From: Iamia sp035575815
GTDB taxonomy: Bacteria; Actinomycetota; Acidimicrobiia; Acidimicrobiales; Iamiaceae
Assembly: GCF_035575815.1 (NCBI RefSeq)
Contig: NZ_DATLXO010000105.1
Location: forward strand, 1 to 64,000
Length of the DNA stretch: 64,000 nt
Direction: 5' to 3'
Position 1 is the first letter of the stretch. Every line of letters starts with the position of its first letter. The notes under the pieces are model-generated. The model ran no database searches, was not told the DNA's origin, and worked only from the letters and a program-made list of their open reading frames with translations. The position numbers and the translations under genes were made by a program. Of this stretch, positions 43,677 to 50,284 are shown piece by piece.

Positions 43677-44081
43677 TCAGTCCAAGTCGCCCAGCGGGAC
43701 GACCGCGACGTCGGTGCGGGAAAAGTCGTCGCCGACGCAGAGGATCAGCTCACCGGTGCGCTTGGCCACCGCGTAGGTGAAGCAGTCGCCCAGGTTCAGC
43801 CGAGCTCGATGGTTGCCCTTGCCGTAGGTGGCGTAGGCCTCGCCGGCCAGGTCGGCCAGTCGGCGATCGAACAGCACGTCGGTGACTCCAATCTCCTCGA
43901 TCAGGGCGTGCAGCTCGACGATGCCCTCAGCACCGAGGCGGCCCCGGGCCACGATCATCGTCTCTGTCCGGGTCGGAGTACCCAGGAGGTGGAGCGGATC
44001 GGAGCGGACGGCGCGGGCGACGGCCTCGGCCCGCGGCTCGCGCAGGAGGATGGCGATGAGAGCCGACGTGTCGATGACCAC
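43677..44081 (-). CDS. vapC: VapC-type PIN ribonuclease toxin
   Basis: A 134-residue PIN toxin. VVIDTSALIAILLREP holds the first acidic ligand; TRTETMIVA holds the conserved Glu; LNLGDCFTYAVAKRTGELIL and the following GDDFSRTDV hold the remaining Asp residues. It would cleave tRNA or rRNA when freed from VapB. GTG 44081 is 7 nt after vapB. The longer open frame upstream is the vapB antiframe. Confidence 0.93.
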   Translation of the reverse strand: MVIDTSALIAILLREPRAEAVARAVRSDPLHLLGTPTRTETMIVARGRLGAEGIVELHALIEEIGVTDVLFDRRLADLAGEAYATYGKGNHRARLNLGDCFTYAVAKRTGELILCVGDDFSRTDVAVVPLGDLD

Positions 44082-44088
44082 AAGGGGC

Positions 44089-44340
44089 TCAATCGAAGTG
44101 GCCGTGCTCGTTGTAACCGAGGATCTCGTCGGCGGGACGGTCGTCCAGCACTGGCAGTCGAGCCACTCGCTCTTGGATCTCGTGGATCCGCACGAGCAGG
44201 TCACGCCCCCTGACCCGGCGCTCGCGCTCCAGGCGCTCCCGCAGGGCCTGGGTGACCGTCGCGGTCAGGGACTCGCCGGTGACATGGGCGAGCTCACGGG
44301 CGAGCCCGTCGGCCTCGTCGCTCTTGATGCTCAGGGCCAT
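44089..44340 (-). CDS. vapB: VapB-type antitoxin
   Basis: An 83-residue antitoxin of the PSK_trans_fac/VapB type. MALSIKSDEADGLARELA and TGESLTATVTQALRERLERE form a ribbon-helix-helix-like DNA-binding N-terminus. The C-terminal DRPADEILGYNEHGHFD tail is the typical VapC-binding end. ATG 44340 is 6 nt after TATGCT (leaderless). Palindromes upstream suit autoregulation. Inserted between pyrC and carA. Confidence 0.93.
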   Translation of the reverse strand: MALSIKSDEADGLARELAHVTGESLTATVTQALRERLERERRVRGRDLLVRIHEIQERVARLPVLDDRPADEILGYNEHGHFD

Positions 44341-44346
44341 GCCGGC

Positions 44347-44400
44347 AGCATACGCCCTCTAGACGCCCAACGTCTAGAACGGCGATGACGTTCTAGAACG
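44347..44400 (-). promoter_or_regulatory. vapBC promoter with two palindromic operators
   Basis: TATGCT (44347-44352, minus) is the -10. Upstream, TCTAGACG (44358-44365) and CGTCTAGA (44371-44378) form perfect 8-bp arms. CGTTCTAGAACG (44389-44400) is a perfect 12-bp palindrome. The shared core TCTAGA suggests one VapB-type binding site repeated. The pyrC stop is 5 nt further on. Confidence 0.7.
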
Positions 44401-44404
44401 GCAC

Positions 44405-45691
44405 TCAGCGCTGGGCGTCGCCGTCGACGACGACCGGCTCACCGGCGCAGAGGGTGTGACGGACCTTCCCCTGCAGCATGCGCCCGACGTACGGGATGTT
44501 GCGACTGCGGCTCGCGGTCTGGCCGGCGGCGACGGTCCAGCGCACCTCGGGATCGATCACGCAGAGGTTGGCCGGCCGGCCGGCCGCGACCGGGCCGCCC
44601 TGGGTGTCGGAGACCCCGGCGATCGCCGCCGGGCGCCACGACAGGCGGGCCAGCACCTCGACCACGGGGAGCTCCAACACGGCGAGGGCCACGCCGAGGG
44701 CGAACTCGAGGCCGAGCATGCCCGGGGGCGCCTGGTCGAAGGGCTCGTCCTTGGCGTCGGAGGTGTGGGGGGCGTGATCGGTGGCGATGGCGTCGAGGGT
44801 GCCGTCGACCACGCCCCGGCGCACGGCGGCCACGTCGGCCTCGGTGCGCAGCGGAGGGTTGACCTTGAAGACCGGGTCGAAGCCGGCGCACTCGGCGTGG
44901 GTGAGCAGCAGGTGGTGCGGCGTGGCCTCGGCGCTGACGGCCAGCCCCGACGCCCGGGCCGCGGCGATGAGGGCGACCGACCCGGCGGTCGACATGTGCT
45001 GCATGTGGATGCGGGCGCCGGTGAGGCGGGCCAGGGCGATGTCGCGGGCGACCATGGCCTCCTCGGCGGCGTAGGGCTGGCCGGCGAGGCCGAGGCGCGA
45101 CGACCACTCCCCTTCGTGCATGTGGCCTCCGGCGGCGAGCGCCGCGCTCTCGCAGTGCTGGGCCAGCACCACGTCGTGGGGCAGGCCGACGGCGTACTCC
45201 ATGGCTCGGCGCATGAGCAGGTCGTCCTGCACGCCGGTGCCGTCGTCGGTGAACAGCCGGACGCCACGCTCCGCCATCTCGGCCATGGGGGCCAGCTGGT
45301 CGCCGGCCCGTCCGACGGTGATGGCCCCCGACGGGTGGATCGCGCACAGGGCGGTGCGGCCCAGCTCGAGCACCTCGCGCACGACCGCGGCGGAGTCGAT
45401 GGCCGGGGTCGTGTTGGGCATGGCCACCACGGCGGTGAACCCGCCCAGGGCGGCGCAGCGGCTGCCGGACTCGATCGTCTCGGCCTCCTCCTTCCCGGGT
45501 TGGCGGAGGTGGGCGTGCAGGTCGACGAGCCCAGGGGCGACGAGGCACCCGCCGGCGTCGAGCACCCGGTCGCCGTTCAGGTCGGCGCCGACGGCGACGA
45601 CGTGCCCGTCGGCGACGACGACGTCGGCGGCGCGCTCGCCGGTCGCGTCGACGACGCGCCCGCCCTTGATGACGACCGAGCCGTCAGGCAC
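44405..45691 (-). CDS. pyrC: Dihydroorotase
   Basis: A 428-residue amidohydrolase (class I DHOase) closing carbamoyl aspartate to dihydroorotate. Metal motif DLHAHLRQPGKEEAETI (HxH), GFTAVVAMPNTTPAID, and the metal/substrate region IATDHAPHTSDAKDEPFDQA (as IATDHAPHT). GTG 45691 overlaps the pyrB stop by 8 nt (GTGCCTGA). Full length; downstream is the vapBC patch. Confidence 0.97.
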   Translation of the reverse strand: MPDGSVVIKGGRVVDATGERAADVVVADGHVVAVGADLNGDRVLDAGGCLVAPGLVDLHAHLRQPGKEEAETIESGSRCAALGGFTAVVAMPNTTPAIDSAAVVREVLELGRTALCAIHPSGAITVGRAGDQLAPMAEMAERGVRLFTDDGTGVQDDLLMRRAMEYAVGLPHDVVLAQHCESAALAAGGHMHEGEWSSRLGLAGQPYAAEEAMVARDIALARLTGARIHMQHMSTAGSVALIAAARASGLAVSAEATPHHLLLTHAECAGFDPVFKVNPPLRTEADVAAVRRGVVDGTLDAIATDHAPHTSDAKDEPFDQAPPGMLGLEFALGVALAVLELPVVEVLARLSWRPAAIAGVSDTQGGPVAAGRPANLCVIDPEVRWTVAAGQTASRSRNIPYVGRMLQGKVRHTLCAGEPVVVDGDAQR

Positions 45692-46700
45692 TCGTGACCT
45701 CTTCCTCCATGGCCGACGGGTTCGGGGGATCGGTGTCCTTCGGGCTCGCGGGATCGGCGGCGCCGACGGCGGCCCTGCGGCCGGTGGGCCGACCCTCGGC
45801 GCCGAGGAGGCGGAACAGCACCGCCATGCGCACGGCGACGCCGTTGCGGACCTGGTCGACGATCACGGCCCGGGGGTCGTCGGCGACCTCGGGGGCGATC
45901 TCGACGCCTCGGTTCATCGGGCCCGGGTGCATGATCACGACCTCAGGGCCCAGGCGCCGGGCGCGGTCGACGGTGAGCCCGTAGCGAGACGTGTACTCCC
46001 GGAGCGTCGGCACCAGCGACTCGGTCATGCGCTCGCGCTGCATCCGCAACAGGTAGACGGCGTCGACGTCGGGGAGCACCTCGTCGAGGTGGTGGGCCAC
46101 GGTGACCGGCCAGCCCTCGATCGACGGGGGCAGCAGCGTCGGGGGGGCCACGAGGGTGACCTCCGCGCCCAGGATCGTGAAGGCGTGGATGTCGGCCCGG
46201 GCCACCCGCGAGTGCTTGATGTCGCCCACGAGGGCGACGCGCCGACCGTCGAGCGGACCCAGGCGCGACCGCAGCGTGTAGGCGTCGAGGAGGCCCTGGG
46301 TGGGGTGGTCGTGCCAGCCGTCGCCCCCGTTGATGACGCTGGCGTCGATCCAGGAGGCCACGCGGTGGGGGGCGCCGGCCGAGCGGTGGCGCACCACCAC
46401 GGCGTCGACCCCCATGGCCTCGATGGTGAGGGCGGTGTCGCGCAGGGACTCGCCCTTGTTCACCGACGAGCTCGACACGCTGAAGGTCATGGTGTCGGCC
46501 GAGAGCCGCTTGGCCGCGGTCTCGAACGACAGCCGGGTGCGGGTCGAGTCCTCGAAGAACAACGAGGCGACGGTGCGACCCCGCAGGGCCGGCACCTTCG
46601 GGATCGAGCGCTCGCTGACCTCGACGAAGGCGTCGGTGAGCTCGAGCAGCTCCTCGACGTCGTCCCGGGAGAGCGAGGCGGTGTCGAGCAGGTGCTTCAC
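45684..46700 (-). CDS. pyrB: Aspartate carbamoyltransferase catalytic subunit
   Basis: A 338-residue enzyme forming carbamoyl aspartate. FFEDSTRTRLSFETAAKRL holds the carbamoyl-phosphate STRTR loop. VNKGESLRDTA, DASVINGGDGWHDHPTQGLL (as INGGDGWHDHPTQ) and IMHPGPMNRGVEI are canonical. A short Pro/Ser/Glu-rich tail of about 25 residues follows. GTG 46700 overlaps the stop of an 18-residue ORF (GTGA); no pyrI-type regulatory subunit is present. Coupled to pyrC. Confidence 0.96.
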   Translation of the reverse strand: MKHLLDTASLSRDDVEELLELTDAFVEVSERSIPKVPALRGRTVASLFFEDSTRTRLSFETAAKRLSADTMTFSVSSSSVNKGESLRDTALTIEAMGVDAVVVRHRSAGAPHRVASWIDASVINGGDGWHDHPTQGLLDAYTLRSRLGPLDGRRVALVGDIKHSRVARADIHAFTILGAEVTLVAPPTLLPPSIEGWPVTVAHHLDEVLPDVDAVYLLRMQRERMTESLVPTLREYTSRYGLTVDRARRLGPEVVIMHPGPMNRGVEIAPEVADDPRAVIVDQVRNGVAVRMAVLFRLLGAEGRPTGRRAAVGAADPASPKDTDPPNPSAMEEEVTSA

Positions 46701-46753
46701 GGTGCCGTCTCGCGCTCGGAGCGGGCGAGGGTCCCCCTGATCCGGCGCGTCAT
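46697..46753 (-). CDS. 18-residue ORF bridging pyrR and pyrB
   Basis: ATG 46753 overlaps the pyrR stop (ATGA) and the TGA at 46699-46697 overlaps the pyrB GTG (GTGA). It encodes MTRRIRGTLARSERETAP, basic. It may only relay ribosomes from pyrR to pyrB, which lacks a good ribosome-binding site. Confidence 0.4.
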   Translation of the reverse strand: MTRRIRGTLARSERETAP

Positions 46754-47316
46754 CGCACCATCTCGCCCAGGTCCACGCCCTCGGGGTGCACGTCGACGAC
46801 CTCATCGCGACGGGTGGGGAGGTTCTTGCCCACGTAGTCGGGGCGGATCGGCAGCTCCCGGTGGCCCCGGTCGACCATCACCGCCAGCTGGACCGAGCGT
46901 GGCCGGCCGTAGTCGTGGAGGGCGCCCAGCGCAGCGCGGATCGTGCGGCCGGTGAACAACACGTCGTCGACGAGCACGATGCTGCGCCCGTCGATGCCCT
47001 CGGGGATGTCGGTGACCGCCTCGGGCAGCACCGGTCGCAGGCCGATGTCGTCGCGGTAGAAGGCCACGTCGAGGGCGCCGACGTCGGGCCGGACCCGTTC
47101 GATCGAGTCGAGGGCGTCGGCGAGCCGATCGGCGATCCAGCACCCACCGGTCTGGAGGCCGACGACCAGCACCCCTTCGAGTCCGTGGTTGCGCTCGACG
47201 ACCTCGTGGGCCATCCGCCAGATCGCCCGGGCGACGTCCTCGCGATCGAGCACCCGGGTGCGGGGGACGAAGACCCCGCCGTAGGGCGGTGCGATGCGTC
47301 GCTCTCTCTCAGCCAC
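46750..47316 (-). CDS. pyrR: Pyrimidine operon regulator PyrR / uracil phosphoribosyltransferase
   Basis: A 188-residue PRTase-fold RNA-binding regulator. The PRPP motif IVLVDDVLFTGRTIRAAL is clear. LEGVLVVGLQTGGCWIADRL and ALDVAFYRDDIGLRPVLPE match PyrR. UMP-bound PyrR binds the hairpins found before pyrR itself and before carA. GTG 47316 has AGGAG 5 nt upstream, immediately after the PyrR hairpin, so binding would block its own translation. Confidence 0.97.
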   Translation of the reverse strand: MAERERRIAPPYGGVFVPRTRVLDREDVARAIWRMAHEVVERNHGLEGVLVVGLQTGGCWIADRLADALDSIERVRPDVGALDVAFYRDDIGLRPVLPEAVTDIPEGIDGRSIVLVDDVLFTGRTIRAALGALHDYGRPRSVQLAVMVDRGHRELPIRPDYVGKNLPTRRDEVVDVHPEGVDLGEMVR

Positions 47317-47321
47317 GAGCT

Positions 47322-47358
47322 CTCCTGCCGTGCGGGCCTCACCGGACCCGCTTCACGG
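47322..47358 (-). promoter_or_regulatory. PyrR-binding RNA element before pyrR
   Basis: Stem GCGGG/CCCGC (47347-47351 with 47332-47336) with loop TCCGGTGAGG, and outer CCGT/ACGG (47355-47358 with 47328-47331). AGGAG of pyrR is at 47322-47326. Binding of PyrR would hide the ribosome-binding site, as reported for mycobacteria. No terminator follows here. Confidence 0.85.
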
Positions 47359-47367
47359 ACGGGGCCG

Positions 47368-47373
47368 ACCCTA
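47368..47373 (-). promoter_or_regulatory. pyrR operon -10 box
   Basis: TAGGGT on the minus strand would start RNA near 47361, just before the PyrR hairpin. Its TAG doubles as the stop codon of the upstream GNAT gene. Confidence 0.55.
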
Positions 47374-47946
47374 CACGGGCCCCGGCGGGCCGCTCGGGCG
47401 AGCGGCGGCCCCGAGAGGGCCGGCCCACAGGTCGACGTCCGCGTCGAAGCGGCCCCGCCGGGTGAGCCCGAGGCGACGGGCCACGGCCTCCGACGCCAGG
47501 TTCCCGGGTTCGATGCGCGCCACCGCGGCGGTGATGCCCATCGTGCTCACCGCCCAGTGCGCCAGCAGCCCGGTCGCCGCGGTCGCGAGCCCCCGCCCCC
47601 GCTGGTCGGGCACGATCCACCAGCCCAGCTCCCACACCCGCCGCTGCGGCCCCGCGCCGTCGCGGCTGCGCAGGTGAAGGCGGGCGAGTCCGACCTCACC
47701 CCACACCGCACCCCCCGCGACCGGACCGACCACCAGGTCGAGCGAGACCCCCGCCGCGACCCGCACCTCGCCGCCGCCGATCCACCGCTGGGCCGCCTCG
47801 AGGTCCGCGTGGGCCGGCGCCGCCGAGTGGGCCGCGATGTCCGGCGTCGACCACGCCGCGACCAGGGCCCGACCGTCGTCGGGGTGCCACGGGCGCAGGG
47901 CGAGCCCGCCCCGATCGTCGACGAGCGGTGGCAAGGGGGCCTCCAC
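47371..47946 (-). CDS. GNAT acetyltransferase (RimJ/RimL-like)
   Basis: A 191-residue acetyltransferase of the Acetyltransf_3 type. LALRPWHPDDGRALVAAW is the usual N-terminus. WELGWWIVPDQRGRGLATAA is the acetyl-CoA loop (QRGRGLA). VARIEPGNLASEAVARRLGL is motif B with the E/N-x-x-S pattern of RimJ/L enzymes. Substrate unknown (protein N-termini or small amines in relatives). GTG 47946 start. Its TAG stop overlaps the pyrR -10 box. Confidence 0.85.
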   Translation of the reverse strand: MEAPLPPLVDDRGGLALRPWHPDDGRALVAAWSTPDIAAHSAAPAHADLEAAQRWIGGGEVRVAAGVSLDLVVGPVAGGAVWGEVGLARLHLRSRDGAGPQRRVWELGWWIVPDQRGRGLATAATGLLAHWAVSTMGITAAVARIEPGNLASEAVARRLGLTRRGRFDADVDLWAGPLGAAARPSGPPGPV

Positions 47947-48069
47947 CGGTCAGGCGCGGCGGCGGGGCGCCACGGCCCGGCCGCGACCACGGTTCATCGC
48001 CATGGTGCAGTCTGGCACCACCGGTGCGGACCGACGAGGGGCAGGCACCTGGTCATGGGGGTCCGGTGG

Positions 48070-48075
48070 TAGGTT
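48070..48075 (+). promoter_or_regulatory. Leaderless -10 box (membrane protein)
   Basis: TAGGTT ends 7 nt before GTG 48083. Confidence 0.5.
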
Positions 48076-48082
48076 CCGCGCC

Positions 48083-48601
48083 GTGTCCCCGTTGCGGTCG
48101 CCCGGGATCCGGTCCCTGTCGCCGGCGGCCGGGGCGGCGGGAGGGGCCCTGCTGCTGGTGGCGACGTTCCTGCCCTGGTCACGGGGCGGCGCCGGCTCCG
48201 CCATCGCCCTGCGGCGGGTCGGCGACCTCATCCTCTCGGGCACCGTCTCGGCCTGGGCGCCGCGGTGGACGGGCCTGGTGGTCTACGCCATCCCCCTCGG
48301 CGGCGCCCTGCTGCTGCTGGGCGCCGGTCTGGGCGAGCGGACCGGTCGGCTCGTCGGCGGTCTCGGGGTGCTCGCCGCGGCGGTCGGCGGCCTGGTGGTC
48401 CTCGGCGCCCTCGACCGCCTCGATCGCACCGGTGTCGGCCCGGGTACCGTGGCTGCGGCGGTCGGCGCCGTGCTCGGCCTGGTGGGGGTGACCGGCGGGC
48501 GGACCCGGGAGGGGCGGAACGAGCAGGGAGGCCCAGGCGAACAATACCCGCCGGCGCCCGAGCGGCCCGCTCCGGGCGTGGTCGCGCGACCAGAGGGGTG
48601 A
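48083..48601 (+). CDS. Four-helix membrane protein of unknown function
   Basis: A 172-residue protein with about four hydrophobic helices: AAGGALLLVATFLPW, LVVYAIPLGGALLLLGAGL, GGLGVLAAAVGGLVVLGAL and AAAVGAVLGLVGV. A hydrophilic C-terminal tail rich in Gly/Pro/Arg faces one side. FLPW followed by a polar loop is common in small DUF proteins of actinobacteria, but I do not recognise the family. The GTG is chosen by the -10 box; the open frame upstream is not used. Confidence 0.7.
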   Translation: MSPLRSPGIRSLSPAAGAAGGALLLVATFLPWSRGGAGSAIALRRVGDLILSGTVSAWAPRWTGLVVYAIPLGGALLLLGAGLGERTGRLVGGLGVLAAAVGGLVVLGALDRLDRTGVGPGTVAAAVGAVLGLVGVTGGRTREGRNEQGGPGEQYPPAPERPAPGVVARPEG

Positions 48602-48614
48602 TCCCCTCCCCCTC

Positions 48615-48626
48615 CCGAACGTTCGG
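48615..48626. promoter_or_regulatory. 12-bp palindrome upstream of the Pro/Gly-rich protein
   Basis: CCGAACGTTCGG is a perfect palindrome about 95 nt before ATG 48719. A -10-like TACCTT follows at 48646-48651. Possible operator; no regulator suggested. Confidence 0.35.
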
Positions 48627-48718
48627 CGGATGACACCGTGGGTGGTACCTTCCGCGGACGCGACCTTCTCTCTCTCCCTCTCGCCCTGGGCCGGCGGGTC
48701 CTGCACCGAGGACGGACC

Positions 48719-50284
48719 ATGAGCAACACGCCACCTGACGACCCCACCCCGGGCTGGCCCACGGGACGCCCGGCGCCCCCGCCACCGCCGCCCCCGGCGC
48801 CGCCCACGGTGCCGATCGCCCCTGGCGCGAACCCTCCGGCGGCGCCTCCCCAGGGCACCCCTCCGCCACCCCCAGGCTACGGCGCGCCGGGCGGCCCGCC
48901 CCCCCAGGGAACACCGGCGCCACCTCCGGGGTACGGCACGCCCGGTGGCCCCGCTCCTGGACCCGGCACCCAGCCCGGCTTCCCGCCGCCTCCGGGCCAG
49001 GGCCCTCCCGGCGGCCCGCCCCCCGGCTACGGGGGCCCTCCCAGCTACGGCGGCCAGCCCAGCTACGGCGGCCAGCCCGGCTTCGGCGGCCCTCCCGGCG
49101 CCCCACCACCCAAGAGGTCCAGCAAGGCACCGCTGTTCATCGGGCTCGGCGTGGTGGCCGTGATCCTTCTCATCGCCATCGCCGTCGTCGGCGTGACGGT
49201 GCTCGGCGGCGACGATGAGGAGGCCGGAGGCGATGGGGGCGACAACGGCACGACCGAGACCACCGAAGACCCGGCCCTGGCCCAGGCATCGGAGGATCTC
49301 GCCGCTGCCCTCATCGCCCGCGACGACGATGCCGTGTCCACCCTCATCGAGGACAACCCCGAGCTCATTCAGACCGAGGACGCAGCGGAGAGCGGCGAGA
49401 CCACGGCCATCACCCTCAACGACGATGGCTTCGCGGCGGTCACCGTCGACGGAGAGGCCGGCTCCGCCTTCACCGTCACCGCGACCTCGGGGTCCGACCA
49501 GGAGATCGCCGGCCTGGTCGTCGATCCCGACGGTGAGTTCCTGGCCTCGATCGCTGATGCCGTCGAGCCGACGGCCAGCGGCGAGCACACCGCCATCCTC
49601 TTCGCCGAGGACGGCGAGCCCGGTGACATCGACATCACCATCGGCGGGGTCACCACCGACTTCCTCTTCGTCGAAAGTGAGGCCGACGGGGAGATCGAGG
49701 AGTCCGGAGACGTGGTGATCTACGAGGTCGACCTAGAGGAGCTGGGCCGCTACGGCATCACCGTCGACTCGACCGACGTGACCGTCAGCGTCACCGACGA
49801 GGACGGCGAGGACGTGGCCAGCACCGAGCTCGACGACGGCACCATCCAGCTCGACGCCCCGACCGACGGCGCCTACGACCTGCGCGTCGCCGGCGTCGAC
49901 GGTGCCACGGACTCCTTCACCATCGCCATCACCCAGGTGCCCGACTTCACCATCACCAACCTGACCGACGGGGCCCCCGCCTCGTCGGGCTTCGGCTTCA
50001 CCTACAACACGCCGGAGGAGGCCGACACCCTCTTCGGCCGCTTCCGGATCGAGGTCCGGGCCGGGGTGACCATCCGGGTCACCGTCACGCCCCAGGGCGG
50101 CGGCGACACCCGCTTGCTGCAGCGTGTGACCGGCGCCGAGGATGTGTTGGAGGACTCCGCCGGACCCGGTGGGGCCGAGACCCTCGAGTTCTCCGCCGAC
50201 AGCTACACCCGGGTCGAGTTCCAGACCGGCGTCTTCAACCTCGTGCCCGACGTGGTCACCGTCACCGTGGAGCGCATCGCCTGA
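48719..50284 (+). CDS. Membrane-anchored surface protein with Pro/Gly-rich N-terminus
   Basis: A 521-residue protein. Residues 1-130 are Pro/Gly/Tyr-rich with PPPGYG- and SYGGQP-type repeats, likely cytoplasmic and disordered. One transmembrane helix (about 138-163, PLFIGLGVVAVILLIAIAVV) follows. The outer part is very acidic. It seems to hold two or three beta-sandwich modules resembling pre-peptidase C-terminal domains (TLNDDGFAAVTVDGEAG-type and YEVDLEELGRYGITVDS-type strands). ATG 48719 has GAGG 7 nt upstream. Co-translated with the next gene through a CTGA overlap. Function unknown. Confidence 0.8.
   Translation: MSNTPPDDPTPGWPTGRPAPPPPPPPAPPTVPIAPGANPPAAPPQGTPPPPPGYGAPGGPPPQGTPAPPPGYGTPGGPAPGPGTQPGFPPPPGQGPPGGPPPGYGGPPSYGGQPSYGGQPGFGGPPGAPPPKRSSKAPLFIGLGVVAVILLIAIAVVGVTVLGGDDEEAGGDGGDNGTTETTEDPALAQASEDLAAALIARDDDAVSTLIEDNPELIQTEDAAESGETTAITLNDDGFAAVTVDGEAGSAFTVTATSGSDQEIAGLVVDPDGEFLASIADAVEPTASGEHTAILFAEDGEPGDIDITIGGVTTDFLFVESEADGEIEESGDVVIYEVDLEELGRYGITVDSTDVTVSVTDEDGEDVASTELDDGTIQLDAPTDGAYDLRVAGVDGATDSFTIAITQVPDFTITNLTDGAPASSGFGFTYNTPEEADTLFGRFRIEVRAGVTIRVTVTPQGGGDTRLLQRVTGAEDVLEDSAGPGGAETLEFSADSYTRVEFQTGVFNLVPDVVTVTVERIA

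Noticed and set aside
42678..44400. Prophage or integrative element between pyrC and carA
   Set aside because: No integrase, transposase, att-like repeats or tRNA; just unrelated small genes and repeats.
47950..48006. 17-codon basic minus-strand ORF (MAMNRGRGRAVAPRRRA)
   Set aside because: Short, Arg/Gly-rich as expected by chance here; no ribosome-binding site or family. It does not match the small ribosomal protein bL37.
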